From NCBI GenBank assembly GCA_905220665.1, contig CAJNAR010000010.1, positions 1 to 64,000 on the forward strand: a stretch of DNA of 64,000 nucleotides, in the 5' to 3' direction. This document shows positions 9,898 through 22,734 of this stretch, piece after piece. The first letter of the stretch is position 1; each line of letters starts with the position of its first letter. The DNA comes from Albugo candida. Lineage: Eukaryota > Oomycota > Peronosporomycetes > Albuginales > Albuginaceae. The position numbers and the translations under genes are program-made. Below the pieces are notes generated by a model. That model saw only the letters and a program-made list of their open reading frames with translations. It made no database searches and was not told where the DNA came from.

Positions 9898-12800
9898 GTG
9901 GTAGTTCAAAGTGAAACGACGGTCCACGAAAGGAGCGATGACGTCAACACCAGAATACTCGCAGCCCTCGTCGACCTCCAAGCACGGATGACGCAGATGG
10001 AGGTCTCACAACTGAAACGCGGTGAAGAAACGCATGATTGGTGCAATCGAGTCAGGGATGTTTCGCTATGCACTTGCCAATTGTCGCGGTGGTACATCAA
10101 TGCACATCGACTCGCTAGGGCACTCACCGATGTGTCCAAAAACTGGGCAAGAGCTCACAAGTGTGTCCCAACAAGGAGCTGCATGGAACGCGGCGTAGTC
10201 AGGATGGCGGGCACCTCAATCAATCAGCATTACCGGTTCGTGAGCCGTATTCCGACATGGATTATGCGGCCGCACAGGATTATGCGAGCCGAATGAATCC
10301 AGACGCACGAGCAATGAGAGTTCCGGACGAGCGTCAAAGAAGATTGACCATCCGAAAATTTGATGACTCCGACCTGTATCGAGGCTCGGACTCTGGGGTT
10401 TTCTGGATTGGGGAAGAACATTCATGCGTCAGGTCCAGTACGCTCAAGTGCCATGTGGTTTCGACTGGTCCGAAGACGTAAAGACTGACCTGCTTGGCCA
10501 CTACCTTAGTGGTACGGCCTAGAGCTACTACAACAAGCAGGTCGAGACATGGTGGTATCGAAAACCAACGCTTGATCTAGTTATGAAGCTTTTTCATCAT
10601 GAATTCAAGACAAGTATCACAGCATCCCAGTCGAGGAAGCTTTTTACAGCGAAAAAAGATCAAAATAGAAGCTGGCCCGAGCATTACTTTTACTTGGTGG
10701 CGGTTAGCGATGCATGTGGCGGCGCTGACGCGCAAGTGTTTGAGAACATTGTGCACTATGCGTCGACTGAGCTTCACACGGTGCTAATGGCCAAGTACGA
10801 CGGGAGTTGTCCAGACTACCTTGCTCAAGCTGAAAAGCTCCACATTTCGAAAAGTATGTCGAGTTGGATACGCGAAGTACCTCCACGTTTGGCAAGGACG
10901 TCGTAGCTCACGTTGCTGAAAGCAATCCACGCATTGATAAGCGCATGTGTTTGGGTGTGGCAAAGTCAGGCACATCCAGTCGGTCGGTCCTGACGAAAGC
11001 AATAAGGCGAAGAGAAACAATGGCGTCAAGGGAGCTTGGAGAAACATTGCCACGACAAAGTACTTTGCTAGCTACACTTTGTCCTTACAAGAATCCAAGG
11101 CCTAAGACAGCTTGTCGATTCTGGACAGTGGATCTAGCAGGCACCTCGTCAATGATGAGGCGCTCCTCGAAAATGCAAGATAATGTGATGACCAATGCCT
11201 GGTCGCCAACGGAAAAACACTTCGTCTTGCATTGGTCGCAATATATGGTGATTCACGTTATGGAATGCGGAAAAGAAAGTGTTATACGACTTACAGAAGT
11301 CTACTACGCACCACTGCTAGCGCGCAATATCGTGTCTTACGGTAACCTTGAGCTCAAAGGTTACGGGCTCAACTATAATAATAACAGGCGAGCCGTTATC
11401 TACCCTGAATACCGGCTCCTTCGTGTTCGACGTGGCGATTTGCAACAACGTGCTCGTCATCGAGACCCAAGAAGAAAGAGCTGAAGAAGGGATAGTAAAG
11501 ACAGTCATTGCTGCGATTGATGAAGCAAAGCATCAAGAAGTTGATGAAGTTGTGCATTTAAGAACGCTCATGCACTTTCACCAACGTTTTGGACATCTAT
11601 CCTACGACATTGAGAGAATCGCGCGTGAGCCTAGATCTGGAATCCGGCTTACTGATAATGAGCGAGTGACGTGTGTCACATGCGCGCAAGAGAAGCAGTC
11701 AAACAGTGCGCATTTTCAAAAGGACACAGACGTGCATTCACCGATTGATCGTATTGCTGGTGTTATCCGTTGGGATCTCAAAGGATCCATGACACCAAAG
11801 GATCGAATGGGAAATCGATACCTAGTCAACTTCGTGGATCACAGGAGCAATTATTGCCTCGTGTTTCTCGCACGCACCAAGGATCAAGCGGCGAAGAAGT
11901 TAGAGCAAATCTTAATCTTTTTTGAAAGCGTTTTAATTGCCGGGTCCACGTTCTGCGAACTGACGGTGTTAGAGAATACAAGAATGTGAATTTACTTTGC
12001 AAGTCAGCCGGCGTGGACAGACAAGGAAGCGAGGCACGCAACCAAGCATCAAATAAAAAGCCGAGCGCATGCACATAAAAGTTCTAACATGGCGCGCTCT
12101 TTGATATTCGTGAGAAACCTCCCGCAATCTTTCTGGGGTGACGTGGTCGAATACTCGACGTACATCTTAAATCGCAGCCCTACGAGCGCGAACGACGCGG
12201 CATCGCTGTATTTGGATCAACATGTACGGCGCATCGTGACCCAAAGAAGAACTCGCCAGGACATCGGGCGCAGGTTGGCACTATTGTCGGGAGAAGCGAC
12301 GAGACCAAGGGGTATTTTGTTGATATCCGTAAAGACAGCGTCGTCATTGTTACAAAACACGTCAGAAACATATAGACGCTTTTCAGCGTGCAGAATGGAC
12401 AGCTCCAAAACATTCAAAAGCTAGAGGGTGGAAATGGCGTTACTCAAGGTGACGTGCGGACAGCTCGAAATCGTGCGACAGTGACAAAAATTGGAAGTGC
12501 AAGGGGAGGAGCAAGCTATGGATGCGTGTCCCTCATGAAACACGACCATCAACAAAGAAGGAGACGCAAGCTATAAGGTCTACGACTGATTCTGTAGCCG
12601 CCGTTCTGCAAGCCTATGAGCCAGATCCGAAGACACACGCTTAATCGATGCGCAGTTCGAAGGTTATAGGCTGGTGCAAGGCCATGATCGAAGAAATCCA
12701 AGCTCTGGAGGATAAAAACGTGTGGAATGTGATCAAGCTACTGGCCGATGCAAATTTGCTACACAGTAAGTGGGTGTTTAAGACGAATGACAGATGCAAA

Positions 12801-14228
12801 CAGCGCAGTAGAAAGACTCAAGGCGCTACTGGTTGCATGTAAAAACGAGTAAGTCTTCGGTGTTGACTACTCGCTTGCCTTCGCCACTGTAATGGACATG
12901 TCAACAAAGAAAGTGATCCTGGGACTTGCGGCGATATGGGGTGTACCGACAAAGCATAGTGATATCCCAAATGCTTGCGTTAAAACTATCAAAGAGGAGC
13001 ACCTGAAGATATTGATGCATGTACCAAGCGGCATGAATATCAACGAAGAGCATTTCAAGAGACTTGGAGTGGCTAAAAAATGCGACGTCGCGCTCGACCT
13101 GAAGAAGAGCCTCTATGGGATCAAGCAAGCAGGACGACTCTGGAGTCAACTGCTGCAGACAAAACTTCAAGAAGCAGGATACAAACAGTGCAGTAGTGAT
13201 ATGTGCCTATACTACAAGCGCGACGGTCATGAGATGAAAATAGTGGGTGTCTACGTTGATGACTTTCTAGTCACAGCGACCACGGTTGAAGGCGGCGATT
13301 GGTTTTTACGGCTATGAAATCGCTTTTGGTCAAGACTATAGGACCAGTTTTAGAATTTTTTGGTATTAGAGTGAAGGCGCTCGACATATGCGCGTATGTT
13401 CTGGACCAGGAGGAGGAGATTGATGAGCTGCTTCGGGAGCACGGGCTAGTGTTGGCTACTTCTTCAGGTACATCGATCAGTGATGACTGCTACAATGAAG
13501 TTGGATTGAGCAGCGTCCTTCTAAAGTAAATTGCAGAGCCTGGAAAACAAAAGTCAAGTCGTTTCAGTCCCTTGTTGGTAGCCCACTGCGGGTCGCGAAA
13601 TGTACTCGGCCTGAATCCACGTTTGCGGTGCACAAGGCAGCACGTCAAACACATGATCCAAAGAAACAAGATTGTAAACTGGCAAAAAAATTGCCCAATA
13701 CCTCGCTGGGAGCAAGGACATGCGACTCGAGATGCGTCCTGATGCAAAGATCAAAGGTGAAGTTAATCTGAAATCCTACAGCGATGCGGACTTCGCCGCA
13801 GACAAGAGCGACAAGTAGTCTCTAACTGGTAGTATATTAATGCTTAACAGAATCCCAGTACGCCGGGCTGCGAAGAAACAAGGAGGCGTTTCGCTCTCGA
13901 CAATGAATGCCGAGTTTGTAGAAGCGTCAGAAACGGCTCGCGGCTCCTCGGAGTCCAGTAGATGCTAATGGAAGTTGTACTGGCGCCATTTCTGCCCATG
14001 CGGGGGCACGTAGATATTCAAGCGGCTGTTCGACAGATCGGAGGCGAATCTTCTGCATTGAGGGCTCAACATTTCGACCTGCGCCTCAAATTTATTAAAG
14101 ACTTTGTTCATCGGAGCATCCTTGAGCCCCGGTACGTCCAGTCCGAGCTCATGCGCGTGGACCTATTGACCAAGGCAGTAGACAAGCACAAGATCGCCAA
14201 GCTGCGACCGCTAGTGGGCTTACAATAG
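9898..14228 (+). pseudogene. Copia gag-pol polyprotein, broken
   Basis: Gag-like sequence lies at 9898-10860 ([16 protein letters not shown] near 10345, then KLFHHEFKTSITASQSRKLF near 10590). A GAG-pre-integrase block reads LRTLMHFHQRFGHLSYDIER (about 11560), and the integrase core follows with IRWDLKGSM and NRYLVNFVDHRSNYCLVF (11770-11870). The integrase tail NLPQSFWGDVVEYSTYILNR is at about 12115. The reverse transcriptase shows ALEDKNVWNV, KKSLYGIKQAGRLWSQLLQT and the catalytic YVDD (VGVYVDDFLV at about 13245). The RNase H end reads LSTMNAEFVEASE (about 13900) and HFDLRLKFIKDFVH (about 14070). Many stops and frameshifts separate these blocks, so no polyprotein can be made. The element would have copied itself through RNA in the cytoplasm. 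Confidence 0.88.
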
Positions 14229-14261
14229 CTCAGGTGCCGATGATGCGGTCACGAAGAGGAG

Positions 14262-14515
14262 TGTTGAAGAAGGGTGTGTTGTTGTCAAGTTACGGTATCG
14301 CACGATGCATGTTGGTAACGACACAGGATTACCGACGCGCCGGCCAGGCGATTCTGATGCGAGACTATACAACTAGTAATGCGCGTTATGAAAAAGTGTC
14401 AAGGTATAGTCGAAGAAAGCAGTAGGCTTAGAGTAGAAAGAGAGTTTGCGAACCAAGGATCTAAATATATTTGCAGTATTCAATTTGTCACCTGCTGAGC
14501 ATTAAGCATCTTCTA
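14262..14515 (+). repeat. 3' LTR of the copia element
   Basis: Direct repeat of 9547-9800 with scattered substitutions and small indels. It is preceded by the purine-rich tract at 14253-14261. Confidence 0.85.
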
Positions 14516-15702
14516 AAAGATTCGTGATAGTATTATTGTCTGATGTTCACGCAGCAGATATCATGCAACTTATTAGTGCCGAGTAACACGTACATGGGTT
14601 TGAGGCTCGTAGAGAAAGCAAGTAGGTAAATTTTCCTGTATTACTCTCCATTAAGTCACTATCAAAAATACTCATATCCAGCTGCAAATACCAAGCTGAC
14701 TTTTTTGAATTCTAAAGGTTGCAAATTTCTAATTCTCAATATGATAATCCTATCGATAAAGAAAAGGTATCGTTTAGCAATTATTTCTGCACTTGAAAAA
14801 AAGGTTAATGAGTGCAGATGGCGATCTCTATGATACTTATGAAGCTTCCTATCTTGAAAATGCAAGCAATTCCTCTTGGACCATGTTTCTCGCTCTCTCT
14901 GAATTCAATGGAGAACACAAGGTGTTTGAAACACGCATCAGTGCTTGTTTATAGTTTGCTGCGATTTGCTTGCTCGATGCTGTCGCTGTAATACGGTCCA
15001 CAGCCACGGAATAAATGGTGCCATCTAACTAGTCCCAGTATAGTCTCGGTCTTGAGGCATTGCGCAAACGTAGCGATGCGTTTCCTGCGGAATTTCAGCT
15101 GTCATGTTTTGTCAAAGTCTCTGATTCATGATAACACTTATATATCTTAGAACACTGAAAAGGGTCAGGTTGAGATGCTGTTTAATTATCTTCTTTTATA
15201 TTAAAAGTCTCCCTTGGAAATAAGCCCGAATCACTTTCTCAATACTCCAATTGACGAATCCAGTGATAAAATAATAAAAAGGAGACGTGTGGCGCTGGCT
15301 TCTTTCAGTAAGAAACAAGCTGACGTTCTCGCAGCCTTGGCCTACTTTTTCTTTCAATCTTCTAAAAGCTTAGAATGCTAAGCTGTATTGCGCGATAGCA
15401 ATGACTGCCCAGACGACCAGAGTGATCAGACGCGACTGCCAAAATAGCAACTAGACTTGATTACAAAGATTCTGAGTGACTAAGTACCTCGCAAACTCAA
15501 TACTACAACCTACGAGCTGTTTCCTTGATACCAATCAACCTTTCCTATTCTGTTGAGAGCAAACTTTCTAATTAAAATAAATCTAAAAAAAATAAGAAGA
15601 TTTTAATAATAAGTTACCTGATGTTATCTCGACTGATGAAGTGACTATGCGCTCACATAATCTTTCTGCTACCGGTACGTCGGCTACTTAAAGTGCGTCC
15701 GT
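14516..15702. other. Gene-free stretch, nothing recognised
   Basis: About 1.2 kb of AT-rich sequence between the copia element and the decayed LINE. I see no coding frame, repeat or RNA gene I can support. Confidence 0.3.
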
Positions 15703-18060
15703 GTGTCTACTTATGACGTCGGCAATGTCGCGTTTGATGTTGCTGTCGGAAAATATGCGGCCAATATGGACATAGAGACACTAGTCTCTCCAATGTCAAT
15801 TCCAGTAAATAGTCCGGTATCAATGGAGGTGGATGACGTAGTTACGCCATCCACTTTGCAACCGGTTCAAAAGTCTAGTGAAACCGTTTGTGGCCAAGTT
15901 TGACAGGTATTTTGAGGGAGCCGGAGGAAATTTGCAAGAAAAATGCCGAACTAAGGCCGAGTTTAAACTGGAATGGCTAAGCTTTTTGCTGCGAACTTTC
16001 GAGCCATCTGGGAGTTTGTTTCTACTCGCGTTGAAGCGGCAAAACTGTTCGAGGTATCCAGTGCAAGTTTTTCAGGTTTTTTAGCAACAGGACAAGAACT
16101 CATGCGCACGCCTCCGAATCATATAATGCAATCATTCGTCCGCGATCGTGGTAGTGCGAATTTGAGACGACACTTTGCACAAAGTAGTATCCTTTAGCTA
16201 GATAAGTTACCACGAGGTAACATGCGGCTTCTGGCCACAAGTGAGGAAGTGTGTCAAACGCTTGCTCATGAAAAGTTTATTAGACTCGGTAATCAGTACT
16301 CTTTCCGGGAATATGATGTCCTCGAATCAAAATACTTCCTGTACATTTTTGGACTTGGCCGCGATATTTGTACGTCCAACATAGCCTCTGCCTTGTATGC
16401 CATGAGAGGTAAATTTTCTATGGGGAACTATCGCAAGGCAGTGAGATAGTAGGGGATTACTCTTTTTACGTGGAAGGTGTATTTTCGCTGCACGACATGT
16501 CTTGAACTTCTGATTGTGGGTATAGAAGTTTTCAAGTAGAGTTGCATCGAAGTTCGCTACTATCTGGCCCGTGGCAAAGGTGCTACCCTTTCTAATTAAA
16601 GATTAAGGATGGTTCAGAGAAGGCCACACTTCTTATTGCTACCGGTTAATTCAAGCCCACCTCAGCCGGCAAAATCAAACCGTTTATAGACACTGAAGTT
16701 TTTCGGGGAACAAAACGGATCCTCCTTGTTCAAAAAGTGTTTCTGGGGGTACTAAGTGGTAGCAACGTCTTCCACGGAGCGCGGAACAACTCCTGCAAAA
16801 ATGGAGAACACTTCTTCAAGCCTGTACACTACAAAACCACCTATTTCAACCTCGGATTCGGAAGTGGAAAGCGATATCTTGACGTTATCCTGTCGAATTT
16901 TAAGCGTAATCTCTCAATTGACAGCTTTACCAGTCTCATCAGTGAAGCTCGACGAAAACTTTTCCACGAGTTATGCATCAGTAACTTTGGCGTTCTCGGT
17001 TCAATCGACGTCGAGTACTGAAAAATCGATGTCACGACGAATTCGGATTCTAGTATCGCTACCATATCGCTACTCCGAAAGTCTTGGTCAGCAAAGCTAT
17101 TTCTAGCTCCATATAAGCAGCCCATTTCTTCAATAAAATGTACACGAGCATCGAGAAAGGCGATCGTTTACCGCGCGTCGGCGAAGTGGTGGATTCGCTT
17201 ATTGAGGTTGTGAAAACTTTAATGGTCCTAACTAAAGTACCCAAACTCGTTCAAGAAGACATCCAAGTTCTTAATGCTGAGAAGCATGTTAGCTTCACGT
17301 GCAAAAAAGATGGGTTACTTTAATTCGCCTTAAACCATCCGATAGCACTCATGGACTGCTCATTCGATAAATGCAGGAGAACGAATCTTAATAGACGAAT
17401 TGGTGCAAGTTCACACCATCAATTCTGTTTTTGCGGCCTCTGAACCCATCTCCGATGCGATATTCGACAAGAAATGGTCTAAACAAATCGATCGAAAGAT
17501 TCCATTCAAGCGCCAGGACTTATTCGAAGCGGTGGCAAACTGGTGGAAAGCTTCACCGGACGTGTGAGAGTCAATACGAGCTACAACATCCCTCGCATTT
17601 TTGAGCTGATGCTGGTGTGCGCCGCAACGGCGATATACCATAGTTATCAATGGATTCATTACCTCACAGGTTAGCCGGTGATTTGGATCCGAACGCACCA
17701 CTGCCGTTTACTTCACACAAACGTGTTGTTACAGCTCCTGCCGTCTTCACTTGGCGTTTTTTTGCCTAAGTGAGTTGTTTGACGCGCAATGCGACGGTCC
17801 ATTATTCGACGACTTCCAAGTCTCCAATTGCCTACCAACTAACATGTCGTCACCGTATAATGTGATGTAACTTACTGAAGTTCCTTTCTTTTGGTGAACT
17901 ACGCATTAGTCGTATCGGCATCAATGAAAAACGATAGCTCCAATTAATAACTTCTGATACTGTATTGAACTATTATCCCAAAGATGAAGCTATTCTACAG
18001 ATGCAGGCGGTAAACTGCGTACCGGCGATTATATCAGGAGCCCTATCTTTTGATTGTCAC
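15703..18060 (+). pseudogene. Decayed LINE ORF1
   Basis: This is a paralogue of the 835-aa ORF1 at the left of the window, broken by stops and frameshifts. Matching blocks in order are LMRTPPNHIMQSFVRDRGS (about 16100, against LTRTPNGKILTSLMRDHGN), RLGNQYSFREYDVLESKYFL (about 16280, against ILGEKYFFREFDTLETKYYL), KIPFKRQDLFEAVANWWKAS (about 17500) and NYYPKDEAIL (about 17970). The divergence is deep, which fits an old copy. Confidence 0.85.
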
Positions 18061-18284
18061 GGGAAGCTCGTCTGATCAGTCTTCATGGCACAATTTGACC
18101 ATTATTTCCGACAATAAAATGGAATTAAAAAGAAGGGTCGCTTTTCGCTTTTTTTTATCCAGTCTTTCCTTTCTATACACACATTATTTATTCTACAAAA
18201 AACTCATTTCCGAAACAGTCAACACTTGGAGGGGAACTGCGATTATTGAGCTTTTGCCATAATCCTTCCATCTGATGCCACATT

Positions 18285-18548
18285 TTAAATACTTGTTTCC
18301 GGGAAACTATTCTGTGCCGCACCACCAATCTTGCCCACCAAAGCAAAAGACATCTCTTGTGTGCAATAGGATATGTATATACCAACACCTGATAATTTTG
18401 TATCGTCAATTGAGTAAATCAAAATGATTGGAGGTTCTACGGCAGACTCAGCGCTTAAAAAGATGTCATATTGCGGTGCTTCAGGATCATTCATTGCTTT
18501 TGGGATATTGTTCCACGTTAAAGTAATCGAGGAGCCCTTAGAATCCAC
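18285..18548 (-). other. Minus-strand reading frame fused to a LINE fragment
   Basis: An 87-codon frame starts MDSKGSSITLTWNNI, which is encoded by about 45 bp nearly identical to the ORF1/ORF2 junction of the LINE at 136-190 but in the opposite orientation to the decayed LINE around it. The remainder (PQYDIFLSAESAVEPPIILI) is protein-like but unrecognised. It is probably a rearranged fragment, not a gene. Confidence 0.3.
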
Positions 18549-18699
18549 GAACTACCGTATGGCAATGGAGCAATACTGTATGGTAAAATTGCTGGAATTG
18601 CATCAAAACATTCATTGGCATTGGCCGTTGCTCTGTCGGCGATTGTCTTCCGAGTCGACTATTATCCCGCAAGCGTGACGGACGTTATTTTGTCGAGCT

Positions 18700-19520
18700 T
18701 GTTCTCTTCTTTTTTTCTCTCCTTTTTCCGCTGGCTCGAAATATTAGAAAGCGGTTTTTCATGCTGCAAATAATGCACTTTGGCATTTTCACTCTCCTGA
18801 GAGTTTTAAAGCGACCCAGCATGGTTCATTTTTCCTTTCATGAAATCGAACACGTGAAAAGCGGGTGGGTGACCACCAGGAAATTCCGGGTGCTGTATGG
18901 CGCATGGAGAAATGAAGCGATATTGGGGGACTTTTCGAATTTACTTGACTCCCAACATCACATCTTTCATCATTTCAATAGTCTTCACTCTCACCCCTTC
19001 GGTAAAGAGTTAACGGAGTCTCCTGGATCCGAAACTGCACAAGCATTACCAGTATCTCCTTACAAGACCAATATTTCGTTGTATGTTTCGCGATACTTGG
19101 AGCTCAAGTATATATAAACAACGTTTATGCTCCAGTGAGCTCAACGGAGCAAAATCCTCATTTCAATCAACTTCCAAAAGAATATTTTCAAGCAAGCGCA
19201 ACTCACATCGCTGAAGGAGGTCTGAATACTGACTTGTATACATCCTGGATTGCTCGAGTGATTTCTATCCACGTAACCCAAGCTGACTCCATTCTTGAAA
19301 TGGACTTATAACGTAGTTTCTCTCGTTGCTTGGCGTCAGAATCATCCCGAGCGACGTGGCTATAATGGCCCACAACCAAGAAAAACCCGTCTGGACTGCG
19401 TCCTTTTTTCCTAATCGGCTTTCCGATCAATTTATAAACGTTTCACTTACGTTTCACTTCCTCAGTTGAAGGTGTCTATATTACTAGAATTAGACTAACT
19501 GACTTCTCTAGCTGCCTCGG
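18700..19520 (+). pseudogene. Decayed LINE endonuclease region
   Basis: Near 19095-19260 a plus-strand frame reads YINNVYAPVSSTE, then NQLPKEYFQASATHI and a GGLNTDL-like block. This is the central part of the LINE endonuclease fold (NVYAP and GGDLNT in family members). Frames are broken and the catalytic Asp is lost in the copy. Confidence 0.65.
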
Positions 19521-19679
19521 CTATCTTAAATAACATATATACATATAAAAACGTTTCGCAAAATACCTGTGAGAGATGATACTATGTCCCTCGTTGCTAG
19601 TACTGCAGTGCGGTAGCGTCCACCAATACAGAACGAGAGTGTATCCATCGTGTAACGGATAAATGTTGAAAGTTGTAAA

Positions 19680-19810
19680 AAGTTGTGAAAATATGGTCCA
19701 AAACAACCGTGTGTTGTAAAAGGGTCCAAAAGTACCGTGAGGTGTAAAACGATCCAACGTACCGTGGGTTGTAAAATGGTCCAAAGTACCGTATTGTGTG
19801 CAATGGTGTG
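19680..19810. repeat. Short imperfect tandem repeat, about 28-nt unit
   Basis: Four to five imperfect units of the pattern GTACCGTGGGTTGTAAAAT followed by GGTCCAAA run head to tail. The copies differ by a few bases each. Confidence 0.65.
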
Positions 19811-20319
19811 TGCCACACTACGGTGAGCATAACCAGCCAATTAGGACTAGGATCCGAGTTGCACTTGCCGTTCCACTCGCCTGTGCCGGACCCGCAGCAA
19901 TGATCTTCGACTTCTGTAAAATCCACCAAATGATCCTTGCGTTGCGAGTTGATCCAGCACCTTTGCAAGCCGAATGCGCTCCTCTTGGTCGTAACACTGT
20001 CTTCGAAAGTACCGAACGTGCGCACTAAACGTGGTGTAAATGACGAAAAGTTATTTCACTTCCTCATATGGGTGCTCATCTGGCTCTTATTTTGAAGCTC
20101 TCAAATCCATCTCACCTCCAAGGTCGTGCTTACTGAATTGTTCTTTGTCTTCCTTCGCATCTTCGATTATCACATGAAGAACATGAAGAACTGAAGAAGT
20201 CATCTCCCAATTTCTTTCGACTAGTAGGCGCGACATGTCATCGAGTACCTTTGGAAAAGGTTCTACTTACTTCTTAATGAAAGTGTAGAAGAATTATTTT
20301 GATATCACTCCTCATTTTG

Positions 20320-20460
20320 TATAGGAAACCGCTAACCAGACCCCATCCCTCCTAAATACAGCACCCTAGGTTATGATTACGAGTTATGATTGGCTGGAAA
20401 GAGTACCTTTATTTGAATATATGACAGACCGTTCGAAACGCGAATGCTGGCAAATCTGCA
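20320..20460 (+). repeat. MULE left terminal inverted repeat
   Basis: Pairs with 22430-22586; about 85% identical by eye. Confidence 0.8.
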
Positions 20461-20526
20461 AGTATGGAAGCCGAAATTCCAGGATCGCAATAAAGGAACG
20501 TTGTTCTAAGAGGCGGTTATACAGCT

Positions 20527-22293
20527 TTAAGATTGGATTAAAGGAGCAATAAACTCCATGTAGGACGCAACCAAAGTGTTTTGATCATCGATAGTATCCA
20601 AAGCATCAAAATGGATCTCAGCATTGGCTGTGCGAGCTGCATCGCCGTTATTACGAGGTTCATTGCATCTTCTTCTGTCGTCTTCTGTTCGTCCACAGTT
20701 TCCACATCGTCTTCGCGGTCGAGGGGACGCCTCCACCACCTCAAACTAAGATAAATTGCCCTTCGTCGATCCTGAAGGACGTCCGCGACCGCGTGGATTC
20801 GAAGAATTTCTTTATCTGGGACGGTAACTAGGTGTTCAAAGACCACCCTTTTGTGACATGTCGAGCCCTCCTCGTATTGTTCGCGAACCCGTTTTATTAT
20901 TTCGTCTATTGAATTTGTTGGTACAAGGTTTTTCTTCCGAAAAAGGTTGAACGAGCCACCAATGTGTGTCAAAATCATCGCGAGAGAGGCCGTGGGCCTG
21001 TGTTATGGCTGCTCTTGATCGGAGGTCGTGCTTGCATGGATGACCGAAATTCAGACAAACATGCCTTGACAGTCTCCTTCATCATCCCTGTTTCTATATT
21101 GTTTGAAGGCTGATGTTCGCGCTGCCACCGAAAGACTTCTCCAAACTACATATCGACGATTGCACGCTATCGTGCGGTTTGCAGTCTGATGTCTACATCG
21201 CACGCCAGTCTGCAAGCCGAGTCTACCATCAAACGGTCGCCTGTTGATACAGCAATCCACTACTTTAACGCAAAGTGCGCTCTCTCCATCGTGAATACGT
21301 TGTATGGACAAAATGCACTTCGCCGTGCAAAAAAGCAAACACAATTTTCATTGGGCGCAAGCCAAGTCTCTTCATGCGCGGGAAGGCCTCCTGCATCTCA
21401 GTAAACCGACGTTGTTAAGAATGAGCTGTTGATAACATTACCAATTGGCTCGTTAGCTCTTTGAATGCCTCTATAGACTCTAAACGTCTTACGCTGCCTG
21501 GCGAGGATATTTCTACTGATGTGCCTGCGACAAAGAAGATTGTTAGTTGCAGGGAATACATCGTCAAGCGCATTCACGATAGCCAAGTCCCTGTCGTTGA
21601 CAAAAGTCACAGGAGACACCAACAAGTTCACGAAGGTCTGCTTCAAAAGCCTTATTGACTAAAGGTAGTCTCCAGATCTTTCTCCACTCATGAATATGTA
21701 AGCATACGTGAAAATTTGGCCTGTCACGATGACTCGTACAACGTGCAAAAGAGGAAGTCCAAAACGGTTAGTTTGTCAAGTAGAGTCCAGCAACCAGATC
21801 TTTCCAAAACTATATTTGCAACAAAGTTCTGCCACCGATGGATAAACAATGAAGAGGTGAGTTAGTCGTCATTCGGCGTCAAACTGTGTATGATACGGAG
21901 CAGAATGACTTGCAGATTCAAGACGATAAAGAAGGGTAGCCAGCGGTATTCTACCACGTAAGAAGTGCCTACGTTCCGAGTCACTAATATTGTATACTTC
22001 ACGAGGTGTTACCGTGAGATTGATATTGCGCATTTTTGTGGATGTACGGCAGCATCTACGAAAGGCTCGTGATTATGCTCAAGTTGATTCGCCTCAACAA
22101 CCCAGTGAACCAATTCTCCGTGTCCTAGCATTCGGCGAATTATCAGAGCAAACTGGTATGCTGTTCCATGGCTTCTACGTGTGCATTTACGCTGCTGTGA
22201 CATGAAAGTTGCATTCTCCTCACAAGAGCATTTAAGACATATAGCTTTGATTTCACCATCTAAACGGTGTCCAACTCTCCTTGCTTTTTGCAA
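20527..22293 (-). pseudogene. MULE transposase (FAR1-type N-terminus), broken
   Basis: On the minus strand the N-terminal part (from about 22290) has a FAR1-like DNA-binding pattern with Cys residues and the end block ANQLEHNHEPFVD (about 22090). The catalytic MULE core reads VTFVNDRDLAIVNALDDVFP, then LLCRRHISRNIL (21500-21610). This matches the family pattern of an Asp-containing strand, an FP turn and a C-x2-H block. Downstream pieces at 20.54-20.98 kb (FNLFRKKNLVP, CHKRVVFEHLVTVPDKEILR) fit the C-terminal half. Stops and frameshifts separate them. Confidence 0.8.
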
Positions 22294-22429
22294 GTAAATA
22301 CGAAGCCTTTATCTTGAGATTGACGGGTTACTGCTAATCTAGCCTATTCTAAAGATGCGTAAGAGTATCGACGATGTCTTCAAATTGACTCATGGTTGGT
22401 AGAACGGAAGAGTTATGGTATGAAGAAAG

Positions 22430-22586
22430 TTGCCAGCTTTCGCGTTTCGAACGGTCTTTCATACATTCAAATAAAGGTGCTCTTTCCAGCCAATCATACT
22501 CGAAATCATAACCTATGGTGCTGTATTTAAGAGGGATCTGGGCTGGTTTGCGAAAACTGGGGGCTGGTTAGCGGTTATCTTTATAC
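22430..22586 (-). repeat. MULE right terminal inverted repeat
   Basis: Reverse complement of 20320-20460, with a short extra segment near 22530-22560. Confidence 0.8.
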
Positions 22587-22734
22587 AGTATTCACTGGGG
22601 TGGTATCATGGGACTCAGCTGCAATTCCTTTGCTTCCATGCGACATTGCAAAAATAATACTTTAATCGATCAGAATTTTTTTTTCTAGCTCTGATTATAT
22701 AAATAATTTTGTCCCTTCCATTAACAGAACTGGA

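Larger units (their letters stand above)
9547..14515 (+). mobile_element. Ty1/copia LTR retrotransposon, decayed but nearly full length
   Basis: Two direct repeats of about 255 bp (9547-9800 and 14262-14515) flank a gag-pol order of gag, protease region, GAG-pre-integrase, integrase, reverse transcriptase and RNase H. Integrase before reverse transcriptase identifies the copia superfamily. The LTRs both start TGTTGAAG and differ at roughly one site in ten, so the insertion is old. A purine tract GAAGAGGAG directly precedes the 3' LTR. Clear target-site duplications were not found. Confidence 0.88.
20320..22586 (-). mobile_element. MULE DNA transposon with about 140-bp terminal inverted repeats
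   Basis: The sequence at 20320-20460 is the reverse complement of 22430-22586 over most of its length. Shared blocks include ACCGCTAACCAG, TAAATACAGCACC, ATGATTGGCTGGAAAGAG and GACCGTTCGAAACGCGAA. Between the repeats lies a broken MULE transposase on the minus strand. It sits between the endonuclease and reverse transcriptase parts of a decayed LINE. Clear 8-11 bp target duplications were not found. Confidence 0.82.
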
